Shown here: positions 7,631 to 15,040 of the stretch, one piece after another
Layout: the number at the start of each line of letters is the position of its first letter
How positions within the stretch are numbered: position 1 is the first letter of the stretch
Virus record (IMG/VR): IMGVR_UViG_3300033153_001906
Span: 1 to 64,000 of that record
Reading direction: 5' to 3' (one strand)
DNA length: 64,000 nucleotides
Source: a virus
Notes under the pieces: model-generated
Databases searched by the model: none
What the model was told of the DNA's origin: nothing
The model's input: the letters and a program-made list of their open reading frames with translations, nothing else
Made by a program: the position numbers and the translations under genes

Positions 7631-7874
7631 TGCGGCTAGGGATAACGGTAAACTCTGTTGTTGGCCCCGCATCCAAATCCAAACTTGGTGGATCAATCTG
7701 TGCAGCATCTTCTGTGCATGGTGGATTTACTGCATTGCCAGTTGGCTCGCCAGTATTTTCATCAAGCAAATACAGGCACGGCCCATCTGCGGGAGTTAGT
7801 TTTTCAAATTTAACTCTGTCAGCTAGTGCTGCCGTCGATAGTAATACTGCTGTTAAAATAATAAATGTTTTCAT
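7407..7874 (-). CDS. Exported hypothetical protein
   Basis: 155 residues. The first 19 form a classic signal peptide (M-K-T-F-I-I-L-T-A-V-L-L then A-A-L-A-D). The mature part has a cysteine-containing acidic section, then a lysine/glutamine-rich helix and a final beta-like segment (I-T-Q-P-V-Q-I-V-V-A-G). Presumably periplasmic. Function unknown. Its stop-proximal half overlaps a long start-less open frame (see 7288-7630). Confidence 0.7.
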   Translation of the reverse strand: MKTFIILTAVLLSTAALADRVKFEKLTPADGPCLYLLDENTGEPTGNAVNPPCTEDAAQIDPPSLDLDAGPTTEFTVIPSRIEVKLKKASRVTQQQELLTTQKNRQKMQGKRKTGLATILTQATQKHKITIQVAATDAARGLLIITQPVQIVVAG

Positions 7875-8392
7875 TTTCGTTTCCTATTAATTTTCTTTAC
7901 GTTCTTCCGAATCTTTTCTTCCATCATTCTCCGTTTCACTGGTTTTAAATGATCGAAGAACACGATACCATCTAAGTGATCGAGTTCGTGTTGCAGACAA
8001 ACCGCATCTACTCCATTAAGTATAACATTTTCTGGCTCGCCTGTCAATGATATTGAGTCAACGATAACACCCTCGTGTCGTACAACCCTTGCAAATATAC
8101 CAGGAAAACTTAGACACCCTTCTTCTGTCATTAGTGTTTTTTCTGTTTTCTCTTTAATAACAGGATTTATGAATGCTCGGTTGAGCGTTCCACCAACTTG
8201 TTCCGTGTCAATCACGAGGACGCGCAATGGAATAGCGCATTGTGTTGCTGCCAATCCCATGCCACGCCATGCTCGCATTGTTTCGAATAATGAATCAATT
8301 AGTTTTTCACACGACGGTAATGATTCGTCGTTGACTTCTACCGCTACTTCTTTTAAGCAGTAGTGCGGCCAAAATTTAACTTCAAGTATCAT
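7871..8392 (-). CDS. def: Peptide deformylase
   Basis: 173 residues. All three deformylase motifs are present: G-L-A-A-T-Q (motif 1), E-G-C-L-S-F-P-G (motif 2, metal-binding Cys) and Q-H-E-L-D-H-L-D-G (motif 3, HExxH). The enzyme removes the N-formyl group from new proteins. Phage deformylases are known in aquatic T4-like phages and are thought to speed maturation of phage proteins. The C-terminus is a short basic tail (K-K-I-N-R-K-R-K). ATGA overlap with the exported-protein gene downstream. Confidence 0.93.
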   Translation of the reverse strand: MILEVKFWPHYCLKEVAVEVNDESLPSCEKLIDSLFETMRAWRGMGLAATQCAIPLRVLVIDTEQVGGTLNRAFINPVIKEKTEKTLMTEEGCLSFPGIFARVVRHEGVIVDSISLTGEPENVILNGVDAVCLQHELDHLDGIVFFDHLKPVKRRMMEEKIRKNVKKINRKRK

Positions 8393-8661
8393 TGCATTTT
8401 ATCCTGTAGTTTGTCTATAAATACTTCTTTCTTGTTTGCATATGCTGTGTCTGTTACTGTGTACACTGGTGTCATGTGTGTTTTTGAATCATACTCGCCT
8501 AGTACTGATCCAAACCGTTCCCGTTTCCATGCCATACCAAATACTAATTTTCCTTTAACATCTGCTTTGGGGATAAAGACGAATGTACGTTCCCATTCTT
8601 CCCAATTAGAGAATTGCGCAGCCCTTATAATCTTGCGCCATTCTTTTGTATTTTTAATCAT
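8389..8661 (-). CDS. W-motif module protein with tail motif
   Basis: 90 residues from an ATG at 8661 overlapping the upstream stop by eight bases (a GTG at 8670 is possible). Order: W-E-E-W-E-R-T-F-V-F-I-P-K, then G-K-L-V-F-G-M-A-W, a variable loop, then Y-A-N-K-K-E-V-F-I-D-K-L. Same architecture as 8889, 12143 and 12796. Function unknown. Confidence 0.7.
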   Translation of the reverse strand: MIKNTKEWRKIIRAAQFSNWEEWERTFVFIPKADVKGKLVFGMAWKRERFGSVLGEYDSKTHMTPVYTVTDTAYANKKEVFIDKLQDKMQ

Positions 8662-8905
8662 GTGTTCCACGCAACCTTCTAAGCAACAGTGATTGATTCT
8701 TAATCTTCCATTCTAGCAAATCTGCCGCTTTCTTTTCTTCTGATGCCTCGCCAGTGAATGTATTCCCTGCGTCCACTTCTATTTCGTGTCGAGAATCCCA
8801 TCCAGCCAAAAATGCATCTATGTACGGCTGGTCATGGTCACTATCACATTTCCAACATATATCATCGCAACTGTGTTGCTTATGTTTATCACACCACCAA
8901 GGCAT
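8654..8905 (-). CDS. Small Cys/His-rich protein
   Basis: 83 residues from an ATG at 8905; the 3' end of the gene upstream supplies an AAAGGAG ribosome site. The N-terminus has W-W-C-D-K-H, H-S-C and I-C-W-K-C, enough for a zinc site. The section Y-I-D-A-F-L-A-G-W-D-S recalls the start of the RMF-like genes at 27 kb, but weakly. Function unknown. Confidence 0.6.
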   Translation of the reverse strand: MPWWCDKHKQHSCDDICWKCDSDHDQPYIDAFLAGWDSRHEIEVDAGNTFTGEASEEKKAADLLEWKIKNQSLLLRRLRGTHD

Positions 8906-9164
8906 CGTCTTCTCCTTTTAAATTGTTTACAAAAATTTCTTTCTTGTTTCGTGCATACTCTATGCCGTCTTTACCAGGGGACAGGTAGTATCCAATAGCC
9001 TCTTCGTATTCGCGCACACGGCCTTCTAGCATTCTCGTCCACGCCCATCCTATTATCTCTCGACCAGTAATGGTTTCTTTAGGGAGAAATAAAAAGGTAC
9101 GCTTCCACGGAGTCCATGTTAGTTCATCAAAGATGAGTTCATCAGGATCGCAGATGAGCGCCAC
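8889..9164 (-). CDS. W-motif module protein with tail motif
   Basis: 91 residues from a GTG at 9164 that overlaps the upstream stop (TAGTG). Order: W-T-P-W-K-R-T-F-L-F-L-P-K, G-R-E-I-I-G-W-A-W, loop, then Y-A-R-N-K-K-E-I-F-V-N-N-L-K-G. The codons for L-K-G-E form AAAGGAG, the ribosome site of the next gene, so part of the tail conservation has a second use. Paralogue of 8389. Function unknown. Confidence 0.7.
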   Translation of the reverse strand: MALICDPDELIFDELTWTPWKRTFLFLPKETITGREIIGWAWTRMLEGRVREYEEAIGYYLSPGKDGIEYARNKKEIFVNNLKGEDDALVV

Positions 9165-9418
9165 TACTTCGCGCCTACTTTCTCTAAGATTTTATCTGCG
9201 CATTCTTTAGGATCAGTGTCAGTCCAGAAGCAATGGTATACATGGTTATTGACAAGATCATGTACATTTCCATGCCAGATTTGATCTTCAAATCCTCGCG
9301 GAAAATGTTTGCGCACTTCATCCATAAATGCTTCTATTTTAGAAGTATCTATTTGATCTGTGAGCATTGCAGCCAATCCTTGTCCAGCCACTTCTGCTCT
9401 TGGGTCACTGATAGTCAT
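9164..9418 (-). CDS. Hypothetical protein, 84 aa
   Basis: ATG at 9418 overlaps the upstream stop as ATGA. A predicted helical, acidic protein with W-H-G-N-V-H-D and C-F-W-T-D segments. No family recognised. Confidence 0.6.
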   Translation of the reverse strand: MTISDPRAEVAGQGLAAMLTDQIDTSKIEAFMDEVRKHFPRGFEDQIWHGNVHDLVNNHVYHCFWTDTDPKECADKILEKVGAK

Positions 9419-9957
9419 TCCACCACCTCGTCACCATCGTAATTGTCCCAATCAGTAAACGTTTCGCGTGTCATTAAGTCATGTAACTGGTGACACCAAA
9501 CGCCTGGATTGGAATGGTCAATGTCTTGATCGTCAAGTTTGATCGTTGTGTTGTAGTTGTAAATTTCTATGTTTGGAAGTTCAACAGAAATCATAGGAAT
9601 GAATCGACTGTTGCGCATGTGGTTCCCCATGCTGCGCATGATGAAGTTGTGAAAGCGCACTGGATAATCTAATGTTACCCAATAGCCCCCTGACAATAGT
9701 TCATCAACGATGTGTTCCCACTCATCAACCATATGAAAGCTTTTGTTAGCACCAAGATAAATGTGTCTTGCACCCATCTTATCTGCCCAACCAATAGTCT
9801 CGCCTGGGTCTTGTGTTCCTACTACAAACAGCGTTGGCTCACCATGTTGTGCAGTCTGCTCTACTTCTATTCCATAGAAGAAACTAGCGTCACCGTTAAT
9901 CATGCTATCGTCGTTCGCATAGTTTCTATGTAATGTTGTTTCTGCTTTTTCACTCAT
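9415..9957 (-). CDS. Hypothetical protein in sugar-enzyme cluster
   Basis: 180 residues. Alternating strands and helices, with G-T-Q-D-P-G-E-T, H-I-Y-L-G-A-N-K-S-F-H and M-G-N-H-M-R-N segments that look like a conserved active or binding surface. It lies directly downstream of the MDR and Gfo/Idh/MocA oxidoreductase genes and may act in the same pathway. No named family recognised. Confidence 0.6.
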   Translation of the reverse strand: MSEKAETTLHRNYANDDSMINGDASFFYGIEVEQTAQHGEPTLFVVGTQDPGETIGWADKMGARHIYLGANKSFHMVDEWEHIVDELLSGGYWVTLDYPVRFHNFIMRSMGNHMRNSRFIPMISVELPNIEIYNYNTTIKLDDQDIDHSNPGVWCHQLHDLMTRETFTDWDNYDGDEVVE

Positions 9958-9958
9958 A

Positions 9959-10957
9959 TTACCACCTTATGTACCCTCGCGAGTACCCTTCTTGTCTGTG
10001 CAGTCCATCATTAAATGCCTGCATTAATTCTGTGTCTCGATCATACCCCTGCGTCCATAGTTTCGATGTATCTAGTGTCTCATAGCAAACTAAATCGTGC
10101 GCTTTGCGCATTGCTTGTATAAAATTCTCACTACGCGGACTTGGAAATGCTACTGTTGCAGATTTCCACAATAATTCTTGCATAGGCCAACTTGGGTTTG
10201 GCTTCTTTTCTGATGCCATGACAATCAATCCAGCGTCATTGATGCGTTCGACCGCAAATCGAATGTTACTTGGTTTGGATGTAATATCGAATATTGTTTC
10301 AAACCTCATATCTTCCACTACTTCATCTACGTGCTGTACAAAGTCAACGTTCTGTTTCATCCAAAACTCTTTATTGGCATTTCCGACAACTGTAACGTTA
10401 GACTTTCCAAGCGCCTTTGAATTATTAATGCCAGTATACAATGTTGTGGCTAGAAATCCTGTTCCCAATATTAAAACATCTTGCTGCTCGTCTTTGCCAA
10501 CTTGATTCCATTGCTGGGTTTTAGTAGCTTCAAAACTTAAAAAGAATCCATTCTTGTTTTCTTCTTCTTGCTGCCCCAATAGATTCAGTCCACATGCAAC
10601 TGGCTCTAGTATGTATTTAGGCTCTAACTCTGGAACTACTACGAATTCGTCTTTGTTCACATTGTAAAAGTCTGCAAACGCTGGCTCGCCGCGAGTAGCA
10701 ACATAGTCGCCAACTCGCGCTCCGCCACAACTGTTCTTCAAGTTCTTGCCAGCCTTAGTTACTATCCCAAGTCCCTCATGCCCCTGAATTTCTTTCGGTA
10801 GCATTGGAAAATCGCCAGTAAACATATCAATGTCAGAACGACAGACACCAGTAAGTACAGCTTGAACTTCAAGTTGATCGTCAGTTGGTTCTGGCTTGTC
10901 CCAAGTCGTTTCTATAATATCACGATTGCCAGTTGTATAAAATAATCTGGTTTTCAT
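9959..10957 (-). CDS. Zinc-type MDR alcohol dehydrogenase-like protein
   Basis: 332 residues from an ATG at 10957 (ATGA overlap with the gene upstream; longer starts read into that gene). The N-terminal domain has G-V-C-R-S-D-I-D-M and G-H-E-G-L-G-I-V, the catalytic zinc region of medium-chain dehydrogenases. L-E-P-V-A-C-G follows, then a Rossmann turn I-L-G-T-G-F-L. Substrate unknown; the neighbouring Gfo/Idh/MocA enzyme and glycosyltransferase suggest sugar or polyol chemistry. Confidence 0.8.
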   Translation of the reverse strand: MKTRLFYTTGNRDIIETTWDKPEPTDDQLEVQAVLTGVCRSDIDMFTGDFPMLPKEIQGHEGLGIVTKAGKNLKNSCGGARVGDYVATRGEPAFADFYNVNKDEFVVVPELEPKYILEPVACGLNLLGQQEEENKNGFFLSFEATKTQQWNQVGKDEQQDVLILGTGFLATTLYTGINNSKALGKSNVTVVGNANKEFWMKQNVDFVQHVDEVVEDMRFETIFDITSKPSNIRFAVERINDAGLIVMASEKKPNPSWPMQELLWKSATVAFPSPRSENFIQAMRKAHDLVCYETLDTSKLWTQGYDRDTELMQAFNDGLHRQEGYSRGYIRW

Positions 10958-11871
10958 TTGAATCTTTCCAGTTGCATATGAATCCAATGGTCGAAGTCCT
11001 CTTCGATCCACGTTTGTCGTTCTTCACCCATAAACTTATTATTCATTACATCTTCAATCATTTTACCATACGCCGAATCAGGACAGAGGCCAAATTCAAG
11101 TTTTATCTTTCTACCACCTTTAAAATACAAGTGAATAGCTTGATCGTCATACCCTTCCTTCCATGATGCCTTCAACGTAATTGGTATCGGGGTATCATCA
11201 TGTAAAGGAATCATGTAGTGCGCTTCTGCATAATCGCAAACATTGTAGAATCCATCTTTGTCAATTTTTCCGTAATCTGTATTTTCGCCTAGATTATCTA
11301 AGTTCCAACGTTGCATCGTGAACGTTTTAGGAACCGCGTTCTGCATCGAAGGCCAGCCAACTATAGCAAACATAAAACAATACAAGTGTGGAAACAGATC
11401 ATGTGTTACGCCACCAAATGCCATATTCTTGTTAGTAAACCACCCGCCTGGACTTGGAATACGATCTCTATTCATCCAGTTAATCTCTACCTTTTCAAGA
11501 TCATCATTGTCTGCTATCGTAGTATATGTGTTTATTGATTCACGATATAAATTGTTCTTGACCATTATGATACGATGATTCGGAAAACGATGTACAGTAT
11601 TCTTCCATGCTTGTGCATTAGCCAATCCTGGCTTCTCAACGAGTATCGTTTTGCATACGTCAGATAATTCAAGAACAGCATTAAGATGATTCACGTTTGG
11701 ACAACACACAACTGCTATGTCATACTTGTCGGTCTTGGGAACATCAAGAACTGAGCCATAGTTCGCAGGTTTGAGTGGGTCTACCGTTGTTACGTGGTAT
11801 CCCAATTTCTCAAGTTGTGGCAGATAGACATTCATGCCGATGCCGCCAAGTCCGACTACTATTGCTTTCAT
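10954..11871 (-). CDS. Gfo/Idh/MocA-family oxidoreductase
   Basis: 305 residues from an ATG at 11871 (ATGA overlap). The N-terminal Rossmann motif is V-G-L-G-G-I-G, followed by V-V-C-C-P-N-V-N-H and V-E-K-P, the conserved E-K-P of this NAD(P)-dependent sugar dehydrogenase family. H-D-L-F-P-H supplies a likely catalytic histidine region. The family oxidises or reduces sugars and inositols. With the adjacent dehydrogenase it forms a small two-enzyme unit; product unknown. Confidence 0.85.
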   Translation of the reverse strand: MKAIVVGLGGIGMNVYLPQLEKLGYHVTTVDPLKPANYGSVLDVPKTDKYDIAVVCCPNVNHLNAVLELSDVCKTILVEKPGLANAQAWKNTVHRFPNHRIIMVKNNLYRESINTYTTIADNDDLEKVEINWMNRDRIPSPGGWFTNKNMAFGGVTHDLFPHLYCFMFAIVGWPSMQNAVPKTFTMQRWNLDNLGENTDYGKIDKDGFYNVCDYAEAHYMIPLHDDTPIPITLKASWKEGYDDQAIHLYFKGGRKIKLEFGLCPDSAYGKMIEDVMNNKFMGEERQTWIEEDFDHWIHMQLERFK

Positions 11872-12143
11872 GCTCCTTCCTTCATATGATCTGAATGACA
11901 CCAATCACACATTGAAACAAATTCTCCATCAACTCGAATTAAATTTTCGTTCCCTGGGGCTCCGCCCCTTGTCCCCTCACAAACATCACAATCATCTCTT
12001 GAGTCAGTGAGTAAATCTTTCGTTAGCCGACCAAATGCCTCACCAACGTCAACGCCGCGTTGCGACGGATTGGCTGTGTAACTATCGTTAATATAACCTA
12101 AAACGAAAGTTAGATCATTTTCAATTTCGTTGCGTTTTCTCAT
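11868..12143 (-). CDS. Small zinc-ribbon-like protein
   Basis: 91 residues from an ATG at 12143 that overlaps the upstream stop (TAATG). The C-terminal half has C-D-V-C-E-G-T-R-G-G and C-D-W-C-H-S-D-H, two CxxC pairs typical of a zinc ribbon. Function unknown. Confidence 0.65.
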   Translation of the reverse strand: MRKRNEIENDLTFVLGYINDSYTANPSQRGVDVGEAFGRLTKDLLTDSRDDCDVCEGTRGGAPGNENLIRVDGEFVSMCDWCHSDHMKEGA

Positions 12144-12487
12144 TACCAACCCTGCCCGTTGTCTTTTAATGTTTTTACAAATACTTCTTTCTTTGTTGCA
12201 TATTGATAATAGTCATTACCTTTACCAGTCAAAACAAGTTTGTTTGATCGCTTATGAATATGCCCCCAAATTATTTTGCCACTAATAGATGACTTCCTGC
12301 TTTTCCAAGGCCATACCCAAATCTCTTGCCAATCATTCCATGAACCAGTAAATACTGCTCGTTGCATATACTGCATCGCCAATATGGACTTGCCAGTTCG
12401 TCTACCACAACTAATGATATGCAACTCACCTTTCTTTAAGCCACCCAATATATCTGCTTGCCATTGATATAAATTACTGTTGTCCAT
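12143..12487 (-). CDS. P-loop fragment fused to W-motif module and tail motif
   Basis: 114 residues. The first 40 contain Y-Q-W-Q-A-D-I and S-C-G-R-R-T-G-K-S, a Walker A like that of terminase/helicase ATPases, but no Walker B follows. It then runs into W-V-W-P-W-K-S, G-K-I-I-W-G and Y-A-T-K-K-E-V-F-V-K-T-L-K, the module and tail of 8389, 8889 and 12796. Either a degraded ATPase fused to the module, or a designed nucleotide or DNA contact. An ATG at 12493 is an alternative start. Confidence 0.65.
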   Translation of the reverse strand: MDNSNLYQWQADILGGLKKGELHIISCGRRTGKSILAMQYMQRAVFTGSWNDWQEIWVWPWKSRKSSISGKIIWGHIHKRSNKLVLTGKGNDYYQYATKKEVFVKTLKDNGQGW

Positions 12488-12803
12488 CAGCATCCGCTTT
12501 ACGTTTTGCTTCGTCTTCTTCCTCTTTCTTTTTCTTTAGTGCAGCTTTAATCTTTGCTAGTTTCTTCTTTTCTTCTTCTGCTTTTGCTTTTGCTTTTGCA
12601 TCAGCTACAATCTTATCTTCTGTACACTGGACACACCAAGCATCGCTTCGCGGCCCCATGTTGTGGCTAATTGATTCTCCACAGTTTGTACAATGAATAA
12701 ATGCGTGAGTTACAAGCGCGCCTGGCATTGCTTCATAGATGGGCTGCTTCTTGTTGGCGCCCTGATAGCCCAAAAGCTTTCTGTACATGCTGATCTTATT
12801 CAT
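12474..12803 (-). CDS. Zinc-finger protein with Lys/Glu-rich tail
   Basis: 109 residues from an ATG at 12803 overlapping the upstream stop by eight bases. The middle holds H-C-T-N-C-G-E and W-C-V-Q-C-T-E, a CxxC/CxxC zinc site. The last 45 residues are almost only K, E, A and D, a long charged helix. Function unknown. Confidence 0.65.
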   Translation of the reverse strand: MNKISMYRKLLGYQGANKKQPIYEAMPGALVTHAFIHCTNCGESISHNMGPRSDAWCVQCTEDKIVADAKAKAKAEEEKKKLAKIKAALKKKKEEEDEAKRKADADGQQ

Positions 12804-13155
12804 CTCTTCCTTCCAACTTCGCTTTAAAGAGTTCTTTGTTCGTTGCATACTCAACTATACGCATTTGGTGAGTTTCATAATTCCCACCAGAAATTGATTC
12901 TCTTATGCTTATCCATCTGCCCCGCATGTTGACACGCCCAAAAATAATTCTGTCATATATTGACTTCTTTGGTAGCATAATAAACTTTTTCTTCCAAGGC
13001 TCAACGAGGCTGTTGGGCTTGATGGTCAACATTTCACCCGCTGCCCCTGTCATTGGTTGCACATTAACTAAATCATTCGCAATCATTGACGGCGCAATTT
13101 TCCTAATCAATGGAATCAATTTCTTGCTATCTATTTTATTTGGATTATTCTTCAC
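12796..13155 (-). CDS. W-motif module protein with tail motif
   Basis: About 119 residues from a GTG at 13155 preceded by AGAAGAAG; an ATG at 13176 would overlap dpdA more. An N-terminal helical part precedes P-W-K-K-K-F-I-M-L-P-K, D-R-I-I-F-G-R-V, then E-Y-A-T-N-K-E-L-F-K-A-K-L-E-G. The L-E-G codons give GAAGGAAGAG, the ribosome site of the next gene. Paralogue of 8389, 8889 and 12143. Function unknown. Confidence 0.68.
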   Translation of the reverse strand: MKNNPNKIDSKKLIPLIRKIAPSMIANDLVNVQPMTGAAGEMLTIKPNSLVEPWKKKFIMLPKKSIYDRIIFGRVNMRGRWISIRESISGGNYETHQMRIVEYATNKELFKAKLEGRDE

Positions 13156-14677
13156 GAATCTTCTTCTCAAGCGCATCTAGCACATCATCTTCACGACCAT
13201 ATGTTTCAATTTCATTCGCCTCTTCACTAAAGAGTTCTGAGAATAATGCAGTAGTACCATCTTTGTATGCGCCATTGTTGAATGCTGCCAGTAGTGGTCG
13301 AGCATCATCAATCATTTGCATTGGGTGGTCACTTGTGAACAGTTCGTTAATGAACGTGTTCCAATAAATTAGATTGCGCGGAACCCAAAGAGACATTTCT
13401 GCTGCTTTGTTCCGTTTCTTAGTCTTTGTCCATGTACGCCAGTCTGGTTGATTACGAATACATTCAAAGTCATGCAATGCCATTAGTCGCTGTACGCATC
13501 GAATGTGTAGTGCGCAGTTGTGCGCGCCAATCAATACATACGATAGTGCATCCCAACTCGATTTCGCAATGTTGCCTTGCTTGTTTAAATCATTCGGCCC
13601 CATTGGCATAATGTCACTACATAGTAAACGTTTGCCAATCGCGGTATCTTCGAATGGGAATGGAATGTCAGTTCCTTTCACTCGTTTTAATTTATCATCA
13701 AACGTAAGTTCCATTGGGTAGCTCAAGCTTGCTGATGTTAGTCGCGCAGTTGTATACGTGCGACCATTTGCAGCACCAATGAATGGACTTGCAGCATCAA
13801 AGCTTACTGTTATATCAGGGTTAACATATTTCTTCAAGTTACGTTGAATACCAGTAAGCAGCACTGACCAGTTCAAATGTGAAGTGCCAAGAAAGTGAAT
13901 CCATGACTCACCCTCAAGCTTGCCTTCATCGCGCATAATAATAAGACGCCGTAATGTCATTTCTACGTCACGGATGTTATTACCACCCATTGCCCAACCT
14001 TCGAATGGATAATCTTTTACGGCGTCGTACCATCTTTGCGCATCATCCCAATTTGTTCCTTGCAAAATGTTCAAGAACTTTGTTTTGCCCTGTCTGTTGT
14101 CTGCGAAGTACTCAAGATTGTGTCGCGTTGCATTCAAACATTCATCGAACGAGCGTAACCCAGTGCGCTCTTTGGCTTGTGGTTCTAAGTACGCCCATGT
14201 TGGTACGTCAAGAGTCATTGACCAATCTGCTGTGTGTTCTAGCCAGTTCAGAATGTCTTTGCGAGTTTTATTAGCTTTGCCTTTGTAATTCATATCACCT
14301 GGTTTTTCGTAGAAGTGTTCCCAATCGAAATTAATAACGCCTTTACCAATCTGGTATCCACCAGAATCACCAACCATCGTGATTTCATTTCTGTCGCGCT
14401 CTTGAACCATCCACTCAAGTCTATCACTCTTTTCAAGATCAAGATATGCATGGCCCGCAGAGTATAGTCCCTTATCATAGAAGAAATATCCATTCTCTTT
14501 ATCGAGAAAGTTTAATCCATCAAGACCACGCTCAAACCCCGCTGGAATTCTGCTTGCTGGGATATAGTCTTCGAAGTGTCTCGCACGACCAAGTACCTCA
14601 GCATAAAATCCACTGATTGCTGGGAGAAAAAGCGCATAGTCTTTTCTGAATTTTGATAAGTCTTCTGTTTTACTCAT
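13145..14677 (-). CDS. dpdA: DpdA-like TGT-fold DNA transglycosylase
   Basis: 510 residues with the tRNA-guanine transglycosylase fold: G-D-S-G-G-Y-Q at about 103-109 (TGT has D-S-G-G-F-Q), N-I-L-Q-G-T near 203-208, G-W-A-M-G-G near 227-232, and S-F-D-A-A-S-P at 292-298 with D294 at the place of the TGT nucleophile. Phage and bacterial DpdA proteins exchange guanine in DNA for a 7-deazaguanine (preQ0 type). QueE in the same window fits supply of the precursor. QueC, FolE and amidotransferase partners are not seen here and may lie elsewhere or come from the host. Confidence 0.85.
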   Translation of the reverse strand: MSKTEDLSKFRKDYALFLPAISGFYAEVLGRARHFEDYIPASRIPAGFERGLDGLNFLDKENGYFFYDKGLYSAGHAYLDLEKSDRLEWMVQERDRNEITMVGDSGGYQIGKGVINFDWEHFYEKPGDMNYKGKANKTRKDILNWLEHTADWSMTLDVPTWAYLEPQAKERTGLRSFDECLNATRHNLEYFADNRQGKTKFLNILQGTNWDDAQRWYDAVKDYPFEGWAMGGNNIRDVEMTLRRLIIMRDEGKLEGESWIHFLGTSHLNWSVLLTGIQRNLKKYVNPDITVSFDAASPFIGAANGRTYTTARLTSASLSYPMELTFDDKLKRVKGTDIPFPFEDTAIGKRLLCSDIMPMGPNDLNKQGNIAKSSWDALSYVLIGAHNCALHIRCVQRLMALHDFECIRNQPDWRTWTKTKKRNKAAEMSLWVPRNLIYWNTFINELFTSDHPMQMIDDARPLLAAFNNGAYKDGTTALFSELFSEEANEIETYGREDDVLDALEKKIREE

Positions 14678-15036
14678 ATCGCTCGCGTCTTGGTGATGTA
14701 ATGAGAGTTGCTGATTGCCCAGCTATCCTTCCAATGCCAATCGTCCTGTACGTAGTTTGCAAACTCCTCAGAAGTCAATTCAATTTCATCATCGACTGAT
14801 AGCTCAAGCATACGAATTACACGATCATAATCCTTTACTTGACTTTGTGGAGGGAATTCAGTCCATTGTACTGTTTCACGCTCACCAGCATTGAATTCTT
14901 CTAATAGTTTCATTAGAGTTTCTCCGCAAGTATCCAAGTAGCCTTTGTAAGCGTCTTCGTAATCTGTTTTATGTGTCTTTCGATTCACTCGTAGAATTTC
15001 TAAGAGTTCGTCTTGTTTAATTGTTACTTTTCTCAT
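14674..15036 (-). CDS. Conserved phage hypothetical protein
   Basis: 120 residues with a basic helical N-terminus and a conserved-looking end: K-D-Y-D-R-V-I-R-M-L-E-L-S, then acidic D-D-E-I-E-L, then D-D-W-H-W-K. I recall similar proteins of unknown role in other T4-like phages. It overlaps dpdA by four bases (ATGA). Confidence 0.65.
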   Translation of the reverse strand: MRKVTIKQDELLEILRVNRKTHKTDYEDAYKGYLDTCGETLMKLLEEFNAGERETVQWTEFPPQSQVKDYDRVIRMLELSVDDEIELTSEEFANYVQDDWHWKDSWAISNSHYITKTRAI

Positions 15037-15040
15037 TTTA

